The notes beneath the pieces are model-generated. The model made no database searches, was not told where the DNA came from, and worked only from the letters and a program-made list of their open reading frames with translations. Shown here one piece after another: positions 1-11,618 of a stretch of 64,000 nt of DNA. Where the stretch lies: positions 65,252,873-65,316,872 of the forward strand of contig CM031616.1 of NCBI GenBank assembly GCA_018398815.1, written 5' to 3'. Every line of letters starts with the position of its first letter. Position 1 is the stretch's first letter. Origin of the DNA: Conus ventricosus. Its lineage: Eukaryota; Mollusca; Gastropoda; Neogastropoda; Conidae. The translations under genes and the position numbers were made by a program.

Positions 1-739
1 TTACAAGGTCAAATGGCAGACGGGAGATACACTGGACAGGTATTGATAACATCTTTACAACAACAAAAAAGAAGGCTAAAACCACAGTAAGAACATAAAG
101 ACTGCGACCTGATTGGTCTAGTAGATAAAACACCGATTTCTTTTCATCTAAAAGGTCGGGGGGTTAGTTCTCAGTTGAGAGAGCCATGGCTGAGGAGGTT
201 TTCTCTCTGGAGTCAGTATCTGTACAGGCCCCCTACCCCTCCAACACCTCTGGGAGAGACTCTGGACCACGGTCCTGTGTACGAATGCAGACAGTAAAAT
301 AAATCCATAAATAAACAGATAAACAACTGAACTTTAAACATACTGTAAACCCCACTCTATCCTTGGTGAAATAATAGATCATGTTGTGCTGATAGGGTGA
401 ATCAATTATACAGAAAAAAGCCTCCAAAATAGACATGCTGGTGTCATCTTCAGACATCATCTATGAAGACTGAATGTGGCTACTTTAATGGTGGAGTTAA
501 GGATGTTCACATACTCAAAACTTTCATGAAGATCAAACCTCAGAGTTCTCACCAAGGAAGGAACAAAATGAACAGACGTACAAACGGCCTTAACTGCACG
601 TGTCTTAAGGATAAAAAATAAGATGTGATGCCTGCTTCCTTGTTGCAGGAAGCCGAATTCAAACGACTGGGTTCAAAGGTTACAAACATTCATATCTTTA
701 TTTCTTGGAAGACATTGTCTCAAATCCACTACCTGATAA

Positions 740-770
<31 letters not shown>

Positions 771-951
771 AAGACACATATGTGTGCGTGCATTCATACA
801 CACACAGACACACACTGAAACAAACGAACATCAACAAACATTCATATTCCTTCTCTTCAGTGCCATTCATTTGCTTTAACTGGTAATTCAATCATTCATT
901 TACTTTATCTTTTCACCTGTTTATTTGCTTGTTCATTTACTCAATTACATA
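1..951. other. DNAAF1 intron or 3' part: no exon recognised
   Basis: Contains a CA-repeat (739-835). A 39-codon plus-strand frame (186-302) and a minus-strand frame (233-460) have no recognisable similarity. The remaining DNAAF1 exons are expected left of the window. Confidence 0.5.
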
Positions 952-2019
952 CCGTAAAGTTCGGACTATAAGCCGCAACTTTTTTCCCCAGCTCTGCGGC
1001 TTAAACAACGATGCGGCTTATTTGCAGATTTTTCCGATTTCAGGAGCATCACACCCTCGTCTATTCTTAGCTTCTCTGTAACTCACCATATCGTGTTTAC
1101 TGTTCATGAATTTTTATGATGCTTTTAACTACGATTTTCTCTGTAATTGTGTTATGGAATCAGTAACCCATTCAGAAATACAGGAATCGACATAAGTAAA
1201 GCCCATTACTGATACCTTTTTTCATCAGTTTGTCTTCTACAAAAATACGATCGCTTTGAACGGCGCAATGTGTGGGCCGTTTCTGACCTGTTTAATCTTG
1301 ACTAACACCAGCTGAATTATGAACAAAATAACTAAGCATTGGCACGGTATTAAGTGAAATGAAACAATCGAATCGTTTCATTAATGTTCTGGTTTGTTAT
1401 TATATGCATTATCTTACCAAGTGCGTCTTGCAATTCAAAAACGATTAGCACATTCGACTCGGTCATTGTCAGACCTTGGCTTTGTTCCGCCATTGTTGAA
1501 ATCGTGGACAGGGAGTGAAGGTTTGCATTTGATACCTTCGCTTTGATTGGCTTGCACTTTCGAGTACTCAACCAATCGCTTAGCTTGATACACCAATGAA
1601 TGCAGGAGAGAACTGCCTTTCTAGCGCATCGTTAATGTGTTGTTGTTTTTTCAGTATTTTTTTAAAGCAATGATGTTGGAAAGATAACACTTGTAAGAAG
1701 CCTCATAAAAACTTCGATTCTAATTGATTTAAAACACATCGTACTAAAAAAAAAGAAAAAAAAAGACTAAAGTAAAGCTGGAAACATGCTCTTGTATTCT
1801 GACCTATTTTAACACCAATGAACATATTGTACGTGTTGATTTTCGACACTATGTTAACTCAACGCTCGGCCAGCTGCTGCCTGCGGCACATCGGACTGTG
1901 TTGTATATATCTGCGGCTTATAAACCAGTGCGGCTTATTTGTGAAAAAAGTTCAGATTTTTCAAAAATTTAGTGGGTGCGGCTTACATACAGGTGTGCTC
2001 AATAGACCGAACTTTACGG
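952..2019. mobile_element. 1068-bp non-autonomous DNA transposon with TIRs and TA duplication
   Basis: Left end CCGTAAAGTTCGG (952) and right end CCGAACTTTACGG (to 2019) are perfect inverted repeats, each flanked by TA. Motifs of the type ATAAGCCGC recur inside both ends. The interior has no recognisable transposase. TA duplication suggests a Tc1/mariner/pogo-type source; the family is not certain. Confidence 0.7.
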
Positions 2020-2201
2020 TACTTCTCTATTTCAGTGCATATTCATCATTGACATTTACTTATTGACATGTCTGTGTATTGATCCATTTTCTCACTTGAC
2101 AGTGATCTATGGACCTTCAGTGGCTGGCACCAAGTCAAAAGAAGTCAACAGAAGAAGTTTACAGAAGAAGTCAACAGAAGTCAACAGCCGACACCACTCA
2201 C

Positions 2202-2266
2202 CAGGCCTCGGCACAGGCACGGTCTTTGTCAAAGATTGGTCGGTCATCCAGGTAGGTCAGATTTTT
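2202..2266 (-). CDS. DNAAF1: DNAAF1 coding exon (LRR cap)
   Basis: A 65-nt exon encodes [19 protein letters not shown] then AW, the LRRcap motif of SDS22/DNAAF1 proteins. The acceptor is tgttttacag and the donor is GTGAGT. It ends two bases into a codon, so at least one further exon is needed; I could not find it in 1-2201. Confidence 0.9.
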
Positions 2267-4132
2267 CTGTAAAACACACCATGTTCACTTCAAGATCTGT
2301 CTTCCCTGTGAAAAAGAAACAAAAGTAGGGGGAGGGGGAGGGGGAGATAATTGGGTACTACTTGGGCAGCACATTTATCTGTATATGCTTGATAAGATGG
2401 TTTGGTAAACACCACAAAAAGGAGATGAAAAGAAAAGTTGTGTTGCTCGACCTCAAACAAACAGAATGAACAAATGACAATACAGGTCAAACATGTTTTA
2501 ACCTGTAGGTCTTTTACAGACAAGGAATGTGGTTAAAAAAAACATTAAAAAAAGAAATGGTATAGCTTTGGTGGAATGCGTCCTTATTCAGTTGGCTAAT
2601 AGGATGTATGAATAAAGATAAACATATAATCAGGAAATTATATGTTATTACAGATTAACATATATAATCAAGAAATTTGCCTTGGTCTTCAATGGAAACG
2701 AGTGCTCTCACAGAGAATGCTCATGATCACCATTTATTTTACCCATATTTCCTGAAACCTCCTTGAAGAAAGGATTTTGTTTCATTTTAGCCGTAGAAAA
2801 AAAAATTCCAATGGAAGAATCACAAGTGGTTTATCACAATAGACTGTAAGTTACCTGATTGGCTGAGATTGCATGACAGGCTTTACTCCATGCTTACTTT
2901 CATAATATATCTTAACATCAACCAGGCACACGATATACAGACACCTGCAGTGTTGGTCAGCAAATTTGAGCAACATGCTCAGAGATACATCTATCAAATG
3001 GATGAAACTCGACTGTGTGGTCCCAGTCTTCCCCACTGAGACCATAGCAAACTCAACTTCGGATAGGAGCCGGTTGGAGCAGAAAATTCCTACAAATGAA
3101 CGGCTCTGATGGGAATGGGACCCATGACCTCCCAGCTGGGAGTCCACAACACTAACCACTTCACTATGGTGGCTGGTACAGTACACACACTTTGTTTTTT
3201 CCTTACATTTTGGTGTCACTCTGGGCCAAAGGGCGGATCCAGGGTCTATCGGACAGATCTGTCCTCTCCAAACTTCCCTCCTAGTTGATACAGACACTCT
3301 GAGACCTGGCTGTGAGTGCTGATCAGTCTGAAGAGAAGGCCGGTGAACTGTGGGTGTGTACGGTTGTCCCTGTAGTCCTCACATGGATGGATAATGGTTG
3401 TTATCTGACTCTTTCCTTCTTCTCCTGTTCTTCTTCATCATCTAATAATGGGAGCCGGAATAGCTCAGTTGGTAGAGCCGGGATAGCTCAGTTGGTAGAG
3501 CCGGGATAGCTCAGTTGGTAGAGCCGGATAGCTCAGTTGGTAGAGCCGGGATAGCTCAGTTGGTAGAGCGCCGGACTCGTAATCTTGGTGATCCTGGGGT
3601 TGCAGGTTCGAACCTCCGCCAGGGCGTTTCGGTACAGGGAGATTTTTCCCTCGGTGTTAACGTTGGTTCTGACTCCATTTCCCATACAGTCCTTTGAATG
3701 AGACTATAAACTGAGGTTCCATGTGTGAACGCACGCATAACATCTTGCACACACGTAAAATCCCATCACCAAGTTTCGGAAGAGTAGGCCAGTTTGGCCG
3801 TTGGTATGGATGACACGTTACACATAGCATGCACCCTGCGTGAGAAATGGAAAGAATGAAGGAAGTAAGGAAAATGAGTGATCGGTATTGAACGATACTG
3901 ACTGGATGACACGGGAAACGACTGAATGAAGCCCCGGCTGGCAGCTCTTCAGTCGGCATTACCCTGGTAGGCAGCCCATTGTGTAAACGAGTGTTGATTG
4001 TAAAGCGCTTTGAGCTTGGTCTCTAGCCGAGAATAGGCACTATACAAGTATTCGTTATTATTATTATTATTATTATTATTTATTATTATTATTATTATTA
4101 TCAAGTATTCGTTATTATTATTATTATTATTA

Positions 4133-4165
<33 letters not shown>

Positions 4166-7100
4166 CTCTGCTTCCTGTTCTCTCCCTACCCTCTTTCCTT
4201 GTGCTGTGGTCCCACGTCTTTGGTTGTGGATGTTTTTGGTCACTGTAAAAGTCATACACTCGTTCACTGTTTTCCCATGAGCATACTAACAATGTGTGAT
4301 GATTAAAAGGGAAATAATCAAGCAGACTCTTAACTTTCAGCACTATCGTTTCTTTGTAGCTCTGTATCAAATTGTGCACAAAATTATCATTTAGTTCATG
4401 ATAAACTCAACACAGGTCTGTACCTCTTACAGTCAGTTAGGGTCCATGCTGGATGGAGAAGAAGAAGAAGAAGAAGAAAAAGGAAAGAGATCGTAGAAGA
4501 AAAAGATGAGAAAGAGAAATGGTGTATACACTCACCAGTTTAACAGTGACAGTCTTTCTGTACTGTTTGATGTCTTTAAGCACAGGGTTACCCATCAGTG
4601 TCAGCACTTTCTGCACGCATGTTCAAACCAATCATATACAACAAACAACTGAATAGCGGGGAACAGGAAATCAATCCTTCAGTCCTGAGACATTTCACAA
4701 TCAAATATGAAACGCAGAAATATGCACTCATCTGGGAACATCAAACATGAAAATTCCTTTGGAGTGGCACTTATTTCAGTACCAGCGCGCGTGCGTGTGT
4801 GAGTGAGTGAGTGTGTGCGTGCGTGTGTGAGTGAAGGAGACAGAGAGACGGAATGTGAGCGAGCAAAATCATGCACACTGTTCTCGGAAAAGTTGTCGCT
4901 AAAATGTAAAAAATGATCTCTTTGAATCACGTCACATACTGAGAAACTGGTCTGATTCAAATATGTTTAAATCAAGTGTAGTAGTATTTGACTGTGGTCA
5001 AACACTATATCACTGACGCCAAAAGATACGTTTTTCTGGTCAAGTGTATAGCTTTCTGTATAATCTGCATATCATGATTATCTGGCATTTCCTTGGACTA
5101 AATTTGTTTGTCTCCTTGTTTGTTCTGTGTGCTCTGTGTTGTCATTTCTGATAGGCAGTTAGGTGGTGCAAGCAGCATTTGTGTAGAGTTATGGGCATGT
5201 ATTCATTTCACCATGGGCGCAAGAGTTACCTCACTTGTTCGTTATTTACTGTTTACTGTTCTCTGCCTCTTTTAAAATTCCCTTTAAGTAACAAAGGTTC
5301 AAGCATCTGTGTGTGATGGTCAGTATACATATGTGTGTGTGCGTGCGTGCGCGCGCATGTGTGTATGTGTGTGCACGCACGCATGTGTGCAAATTTGTTT
5401 GCTTAGGATTGTCTTTAAAAATTGTTTTCATGCATAATCACTAAACATTTCTTTTCCATCAGTGTTTCTTTTTTTCTTTTTTTCTCTTACACACTGAATC
5501 TAAAGACAAGAGAATTGATGATTTTACTGACAAACTATAGACTGGGCATGCTGGCAAAGAATTCCAATAAGCTGGGATGATAAAATTTGTTGTGGAACAG
5601 ACGGGCATTTCTATTGTTTTTCCTTAAATCTCCAACAGAAAAAAGAAAATGAAAAAGACGAACCAGATTCAGCATGGAGACAAAGAAATCCGGGATGTGG
5701 GAGCCGAGCAGTTTCATGCTGGACATGTCTGAGTTTGGGTGTTTCTCTTTAACAGAAGTAATTTTTGACTCCCCAAAGATACCAGAAAACAAACCAAAAA
5801 TCCAACAATTTTTGAATGGACTCACCAGACTGGGCATGGCGGCAAAGATTTCCAGAATATTTGGGTCGTCCAGTTTGTTGTGGGACACATCCAGCACACC
5901 CAGTTCCCGGCACTGGGTCAGATGTTCCACGTCACTGTAGGACTGCAGCTTGTTGTGGGAGATGTGCAAGGTGTGCAGGTGGGGCAGACAATCTGAAACA
6001 CACAGCGGGAATGAGGATTATTGAAGGACGGACTGGGTGACTGAGTCTGTGAATGACTGAATAGGTGAGTCACTGAAGTAACATATAATTAAAAGAAACC
6101 AAGGGAACTACCAATAATGCAACAAAACATGTGATAAACAGCCCGCTCACTCATTAGCATCGCAACAAAAACAAACATAACGATACAGAAGAAAAAAGAA
6201 AAACAGAAGACTACTTAGCTGGTTTTCTCAGCCAACTAACTACCTAAGAATAAACTATCTAGGTAACTAATGAGCAAACCAGCAAACCAGCCAGCCATTC
6301 AATTTGTGATGGCTGCTTAACGACCTCAGAATCAAAGCACATAACAAACAAGGTCATGGACAAATTCCTAAGGGCAAGAGAAAGAGCAGCCCAAGCTGTT
6401 TATCCTAAAACTGCAACTGGTTCAATTTTAATTAACAAAAATGAGTGTTTTCTGTAATGGATGGGTAGAAATCTTCCAAACTTGTGTAAAAGTAAGGTGG
6501 GGGGAAGGGGGGGGGTCATCTGCCATGTGCACCAGATGATAGAGGGATACCTCTCACCTGACCTAGTAGCACCTGTAATGAAAATGGATTCTTACTATTC
6601 AGATCACTTCAGACCTGATTCGTCGGCACACTTTGGCACTAACCCATGCCCTCTTGCTGTTTTCTTTTCTTTTTTTTTCAATACTTCAGGGCCTGTAGTC
6701 ACCGCTGTAGTCCCTCAAATCGGCTTGTTCTTAAAGAAGCAGACACGGCCAGATGCAAAATTTGCATGCACTAGTATGGAGTTGTCACTTTCTGGTCAAA
6801 GCACATCAAGACACCACCATCGTTATTCTCCATAAATGCAATTACTGCTCAAGAATCTAATATTTGACTTCTTTTTTTTTTATTAAAAAAAAATTGTTGT
6901 ATTGTCACCAAAGATGTGTTCAAAATTTGGCGAAATTGCATGAATGAATAGGGCTGAAGAGATATAGGAACAGATGAACATACAAACAAATCCCAAACCC
7001 AACTAAAACTTGGAAAGAACCAAAGAAAGAAGAAATATATATAAAACAACTTGTAAGATCATTGCAACCATTACCGTTATCACTATGAAAAACACCATTA

Positions 7101-7920
7101 AAGACTTTTTTTTAAATGGAAAAACCAAAGGCCAAGCCCAGTCTTGTCCATCAGCCCTCTAACAAACACACACACCCAGGTTGCTGATCCTGTGGATGAG
7201 GTTGTAGCTGATGTTCAGCGTGTCCAGCTGCACCAGGGGCTCCAGGTTCTGGATGGCCTCGATGAGGTTGTGCTGCAGGTAGAGGCAGCGCAGCAGCACC
7301 TGCTGGTCCAGGTTCTCGATGACCTTGATGCCGTTGTTCTCCAGCCACAGGCATTTGAGGCCCGTGTACTCCTCCAGGTTCTCGATCTCGTAGATCCCTG
7401 CATGGAAAGGGATGAGGCATGGCATTAGTCACTTACAGGCCACTGGGTGTGGAGGTCTGCTTTATGACTGGCTTTAGAGATTCAAGTCAAAACAAAAGAT
7501 GAGATGCAGCATGGTGAGAACGTGCCCTGTGTACAGAGGGAGGTGGCAAGGAAGAGCAGGAGAGAGGGGTATGGAGGGCAGAAGGCAATAAGTGGAAAGG
7601 GTGTCATAACACACAGGGATAAACCCTAAACCAACAAATTACCTCTTCCACTCCTTTCACTTGGATCATGTTAAATTTACACATCTGACTTTTGGTGGTA
7701 AAATCTTAAAAAGAGTATTCATGTGGTAACTTGTTGAACATTCTGAAACAAAGTGTACTGTTCCTGATTAGTTTCGATGTTACATGGCTCATATTTCCTG
7801 ACCTCCCTGTCTTTCTGCCTCTTTCAGTCAGGAACTGACAATGACTAAACCCACAAAAATGTAATCAAAACATACAAATGTGATATACACGTACTCAAGG
7901 GGATGTTGTGAAAAATATCC

Positions 7921-7978
<58 letters not shown>

Positions 7979-8004
7979 TGCACTCATGAATGCACTCATG
8001 CACG

Positions 8005-8063
<59 letters not shown>

Positions 8064-10321
8064 ACACAGAGTCACACACACAATGTTATATATACCTTTG
8101 TAGTGGAGGTACAAGACGTCATTCAGTGATGGAGTGGTGTATAACTTCAGGTCTTTACAATGTTGTTTCAGAAATGCCTTGGTCAAGATGCTGCGTACAT
8201 ACGACATAGGCACCATTGTATACTATGTGGTTCAACTAGCAGATGAAATATTATGAACAGGAACTGGTCAACAAGACATGCAAAAAAATATGAAGTGTCA
8301 TCAGAAGCAAGAAAACAAAAAGCTCACAGATCAAGAATGAAAGCAAACAAACACAAACATTGTCGGTTGGAATACTGATGACCGTGACAGAGTCACTGGT
8401 AACATCAAAAGAGACAGTGGTGACTTCAACACCAATGAAAGCGACCCAGAGATCAGAAAAGACAGTGGTAACTTGGAACACCAATGACAGTGACAGAGAC
8501 ATCTGAGGTAACATCAGAAGAGACAGTGTTAACTTGGAACACCGGCGACAGTGACAGAGACATTGGGAATATCAGAAAAGACAATGGTAACTTGGAACAC
8601 CGGCGACAGTGACAGAGACATTGGGAACATCAGAAGAGACAGTGGTAACTTGGAAACCGGCGACAGTGACAGACATCTGAGGTAACATCAGAAGAGACAG
8701 TGGTAACTTGGAACACCGGCGACAGTGACAGAGACATTGGAAACATCGGAAGAGACAATGGTCACTTGGAACACCAATGATGGCGACTTACACAATGGTA
8801 ACATCAGAAGAGACAGTGGTAACTTGGAACACCAATGATAGTGACTTAGAAAATCGTAACATCAGAAGAGACAGTGGTAACTTGGAACACCAATGATGGT
8901 GACTTAGACAACGGTAACATCTGAAGAGACAATGGTAACGTGGAACACCAATGATAGTGACTTAGACAATGGTAACATCTGAAGAGACAATGGTAACTTG
9001 GACACCAAAGACAGTGACTTAGACAATGGTAACATCAAAAGAGACAATGGTAACTTGGAACACCAATGATAGTGACGTAGACAATCGTAACATCAGAAGA
9101 GACAGTGGTAACTTGGAACACCAATGATAGTGACGTAGACAATCGTAACATCAGAAGAGACAGTGGTAACTTTGAACACCAATGATAGTGATGTAGACAA
9201 TCGTAACATCAGAAGAGACAGTGGTAACTTTGAACACCAATGATAGTGATGTAGACAATCGTAACATCCGAAGAGACAGTGGTAACTTTGAACACCAATG
9301 ATAGTGATGTAGACAATCGTAACATCAGAAGAGACAGTGGTAACTTGGAACACCAATGATAGTGACGTAGACAATCGTAACATCAGAAGAGACAGTGGTA
9401 ACTTGGAACACCAATGATAGTGACGTAGACAATCGTAACATCAGAAGAGACAGTGGTAACTTTGAACACCAATGATAGTGATGTAGACAATCGTAACATC
9501 AGAAGAGACAGTGGTAACTTTGAACACAAATGATAGTGATGTAGACAATCGTAACATCAGAAGAGACAGTGGTAACTTGGAACACCAATGATAGTGATGT
9601 AGACAATCGTAACATCAGAAGAGACAGTGGTAACTTGGAACACCAATGATAGTGATGTAGACAATCGTAACATCAGAAGAGACAGTGGTAACTTGGAACA
9701 CCAATGATAGTGATGTAGACAATCGTAACATCAGAAGAGACGCTGGTAACTTGGAACACCAATGATAGTGATGTAGACAATCGTAACATCAGAAGAGACA
9801 GTGGTAACTTTGAACACCAATGATAGTGACTTAGAAAATCATAACATCAGAAGAGACGGTGGTAACTTGGAACACCAATGATAGTGATGTAGACAATCGT
9901 AACATCCGAAGAGACAGTGGTAACTTTGAACACCAATGATAGTGATGTAGACAATCGTAACATCAGAAGAGACAGTGGTAACTTTGAACACCAATGATAG
10001 TGATGTAGACAATCGTAACATCAGAAGAGACAGTGGTAACTTGGAACACCAATGATAGTGACGTAGACAATTGTAACATCAGAAGAGACAGTGGTAACTT
10101 GGAACACCAATGATAGTAACAGAGACATTGGTAAAGTCAGAAGAGACTATGGTAACTAGGAGCACCAATGAGGGTGACAGAGGTATTGGGAACAGCAGTA
10201 AAGATAATGGTAACATCAGAAAATCATCCGTAAATTTAGAGAGACAGGGGTAAAGCGGAAAAATATTGATAAAATCAGAAATGATTCAGGGACACATACA
10301 CACAGACAGACAGACACGCAT

Positions 10322-10401
<80 letters not shown>

Positions 10402-11585
10402 GCACGCACTTGTACTCACTTTGGATGTTTCTTTTTGAATTCAGCTTTGGCTGCTGCTTCTCTAGCTTTGGAATTTTCCACTGGAAAATAAAGGTACCGA
10501 TCAATTTACAATTGATGTTAATGATGAATGAATACCATTATAGGGACCAAAGATAAAAAGGAAATTAGGAACTGGATGAGAGAGACAGAGAGAGAATGGG
10601 AAACATTATTGGAGGGTGGCGAGTGATACAGGGCAAAGGATAAACGCAACTACCCCCTCTCCCGCCCCGATCCCAACCTCACGCCTATCCATCCTCAACA
10701 TAATTGCGTTGTACATGAAAAAATGTTGGATGATGACAATGATTCACATCTCATGTTGATACACATTTGACATGTTATGATGTACAACGTATCCTCTGAA
10801 CACGAGATTCAGACATCGGCTGACCCTTTAAAATTGAAAAATACCAGTCACTTGACAGTTTTGAATTCCACAGTGTATGTAATCATAGTGGATCTCAATT
10901 CATACCCTGTATCGAACAGAGAAATTGCTTAAAACTGAAGCACAAAGACACAGACAAAATAAATAAACTGAAATGGAAACGCACACAGGCACGCATGCAC
11001 GCACACATACACACAGAAAACTGAATGAGAAAAACAAAACAAGTCAGTAAGTCAGGGACATGGCACAAAAGTAAGGCATTTGTGTGAACATTGTATTTAC
11101 ATCAGTTATAATTCTTTAGCTGGACAGATCAAGGGATAAAAATGTTTTTGATTAATGAGAGACAGACGGAGAGACAGACAGAGAGACAGAGACTGAGAGA
11201 CAGAGACCGAGAGAGAGAGAGAGAGATAATGTTGCTTATAGCCCAGCCGACCGCAGAGGGCCACATCAGGGAGAGAGAAGAGTATGGGAGGGTGGTGAGT
11301 GGTTAAGACCAGTGTTTTCTGAGCCTTTGGAAGATCAAATCGTTGGCACCAGTACACACAATCACTCGTGCAGGAACCTCCATCACCATGTTCTGCATCA
11401 CTTACAATCCACATTAGTGATCTTTTGCGGTGCAGGGTCCTGCTCTTCAGCTGCCTTCTCCTTTAGAACTGTGGAAGAAGGGGGCCTGAGGACTCCACCA
11501 ACACCGCATCACCCCCCGCCTCCTGAATCAAGGGTGGAGTGGGGGTTTGGGCACAGTTGTCTTCTATGACAGTAATTTCTGGCAT
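2202..11585 (-). CDS. DNAAF1: DNAAF1/LRRC50-like dynein axonemal assembly factor, partial gene (8 coding exons)
   Basis: DNAAF1 is a cytoplasmic leucine-rich-repeat protein that helps preassemble outer and inner dynein arms for motile cilia. The gene runs leftwards: join of 11585-11513, 11468-11406, 10480-10420, 8190-8096, 7397-7176, 5992-5826, 4610-4536 and 2266-2202. All introns are GT-AG and every exon phase agrees (821 nt, 273 codons plus 2 nt). A charged N-terminal segment is followed by the family hallmark region ([19 protein letters not shown]), then SDS22-like repeats ([73 protein letters not shown]) and the LRR cap ([21 protein letters not shown]). Order and spacing match known DNAAF1 proteins. 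The C-terminal coiled-coil and tail are not visible and should lie left of position 1. The introns hold SINEs, a TIR element and a 58-bp minisatellite. Only the N-terminus is less certain. Confidence 0.9.
2845..3190 (-). mobile_element. tRNA-derived SINE (family B), partial
   Basis: Read on the minus strand, a tRNA-like head (3109-3185: CACCATAGTGAAGTGGTTAG ... GGGTCCCATTCCCATCAGAG) is followed by a body that recurs at 49.9-51.6 kb and 54.2-55.0 kb. It is truncated after about 340 bp. Confidence 0.75.
3453..4165 (+). mobile_element. tRNA-derived SINE (family A) with a five-fold repeated A-box head
   Basis: The unit GCCGGGATAGCTCAGTTGGT occurs five times in tandem (23-bp period, 3453-3568). 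Then comes a tRNA body with anticodon-loop CTCGTAA and B-box GGTTCGAACC (3604-3613), a SINE body, an AAGCGCTTTGAG 3' motif (about 4000) and an ATT-repeat tail (4052-4164). An inverted partial copy lies at 12545-12850. Confidence 0.8.
4536..4610 (-). CDS. DNAAF1: DNAAF1 coding exon (last LRR)
   Basis: A 75-nt phase-0 exon encodes [19 protein letters not shown] then TVTVKL, matching the conserved NLMGNPV LRR end of DNAAF1. The acceptor is gcgtgcag and the donor is GTGAGT. Confidence 0.92.
4611..5534. other. DNAAF1 intron: simple repeats only
   Basis: GTGT/GAGTGA-rich stretch at 4785-4860 and GTGTGCGTGCGCGC at 5330-5390; otherwise AT-rich with no feature. Confidence 0.6.
5535..5740 (-). pseudogene. 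Two degraded tandem copies of the DNAAF1 LRR exon 3' end
   Basis: Downstream (left) of the exon ending at 5826, the sequence repeats the exon tail twice. Copy B (about 5662-5735) reads [20 protein letters not shown] where the exon reads [20 protein letters not shown]. Copy C (about 5537-5602) reads [19 protein letters not shown]. Neither keeps an acceptor. The donor is GTTCGT in B and is lost in C. The frame from the exon runs open through both copies. They look like local duplications that decayed rather than used exons. Confidence 0.7.
5826..5992 (-). CDS. DNAAF1: DNAAF1 coding exon (LRRs 4-5)
   Basis: The exon encodes [15 protein letters not shown] through [11 protein letters not shown] between a tgtttcag acceptor and a GTGAGT donor. 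Two degraded copies of its 3' end lie in the following intron (5664-5735 and 5537-5602); see the separate entry. Confidence 0.92.
5993..7175. other. DNAAF1 intron: no gene seen
   Basis: AT-rich intronic sequence with poly-G (6499-6514) and poly-T/A runs. The 124-aa plus frame at 6461 shows no recognisable domain. Confidence 0.5.
7176..7397 (-). CDS. DNAAF1: DNAAF1 coding exon (LRRs 1-3)
   Basis: The exon encodes [18 protein letters not shown] through LIHRISNL, about three 22-residue SDS22-type leucine-rich repeats. The acceptor is ttccatgcag. The donor lies at the start of a short GT run (GTGTGTGTG). GC-rich codon use contrasts with the AT-rich introns. Confidence 0.92.
7924..8088. repeat. 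(CA)n microsatellite next to a DNAAF1 exon donor
   Basis: Two long CA runs are joined by a degenerate ATGCACTCATGAATG segment. On the transcribed strand it is a GT tract just downstream of the donor at 8095. Confidence 0.95.
8096..8190 (-). CDS. DNAAF1: DNAAF1 coding exon (conserved pre-LRR motif)
   Basis: The exon encodes [17 protein letters not shown] followed by [14 protein letters not shown], the segment that immediately precedes the LRRs in DNAAF1 orthologues. The acceptor is tacgcag and the donor is GTATAT. A 140-nt GT-rich tract follows the donor on the transcribed strand. Confidence 0.88.
8390..10200. repeat. 58-bp minisatellite, about 30 copies, in a DNAAF1 intron
   Basis: The unit begins AACATCAGAAGAGACAGTGG and ends AGTGATGTAGACAATCGT. 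Central copies (9060-10100) are nearly identical; edge copies are diverged and vary in length. Since 58 is not a multiple of 3, open frames cycle through three units and give spurious proteins. Confidence 0.95.
10322..10405. repeat. (CA)n microsatellite next to a DNAAF1 exon donor
   Basis: An almost pure CA tract of about 75 nt followed by CGCACGCACG. It begins about 15-20 nt past the donor at 10419 on the transcribed strand. Confidence 0.95.
10420..10480 (-). CDS. DNAAF1: DNAAF1 coding exon (lysine-rich segment)
   Basis: A 61-nt exon encodes [19 protein letters not shown] between a tattttccag acceptor and a GTGAGT donor. Phase fits on both sides. About 15-20 nt beyond the donor, the minus strand enters a GT-repeat tract of roughly 75 nt. 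Confidence 0.8.
11226..11271 (-). repeat. LINE 3'-end repeat (short copy)
   Basis: Contains GCTTATAGCCCAGCCGACCG then GGCCACATCAGGG, the reverse complement of the repeat at 27175 and 28446. Confidence 0.7.
11406..11468 (-). CDS. DNAAF1: DNAAF1 coding exon (charged N-terminal segment)
   Basis: The exon encodes [20 protein letters not shown]. Its acceptor has a strong pyrimidine tract (cccccttcttccacag) and its donor is GTAAGT. Phases agree with both neighbours. The intron to the preceding exon would be only 44 bp. Confidence 0.65.
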
Positions 11586-11618
11586 TCTGGAAATCTGGGC
11601 AGATTTCTGAAGGTGGAT
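11513..11618 (-). CDS. DNAAF1: DNAAF1 exon with putative start codon
   Basis: The acceptor (ttaaaacag) precedes 11618. The chosen ATG is at 11585-11583 and the reading begins [15 protein letters not shown]. The donor GTGATG at 11512-11507 leaves one base that joins correctly to the next exon. The frame stays open upstream of the ATG to the acceptor, so the true start could lie further 5'. If spliced to the exon near 24901, the short upstream frame MFRSTFRNLP closes before the main frame and would act as a uORF. The start is the least certain part of this gene. Confidence 0.55.

Noticed and set aside
186..302. A 38-residue plus-strand frame starting MAEEVFSLES
   Set aside because: Short, no similarity recognised, no splice or promoter support.
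3546..3620. A tRNA-Thr(CGT)-like gene
   Set aside because: The anticodon stem and acceptor stem do not pair well and it is fused to a SINE body with tail; it is a SINE promoter.
8390..10200. CRISPR-like array
   Set aside because: Units are contiguous with no unique spacers; it is a minisatellite in an animal intron.
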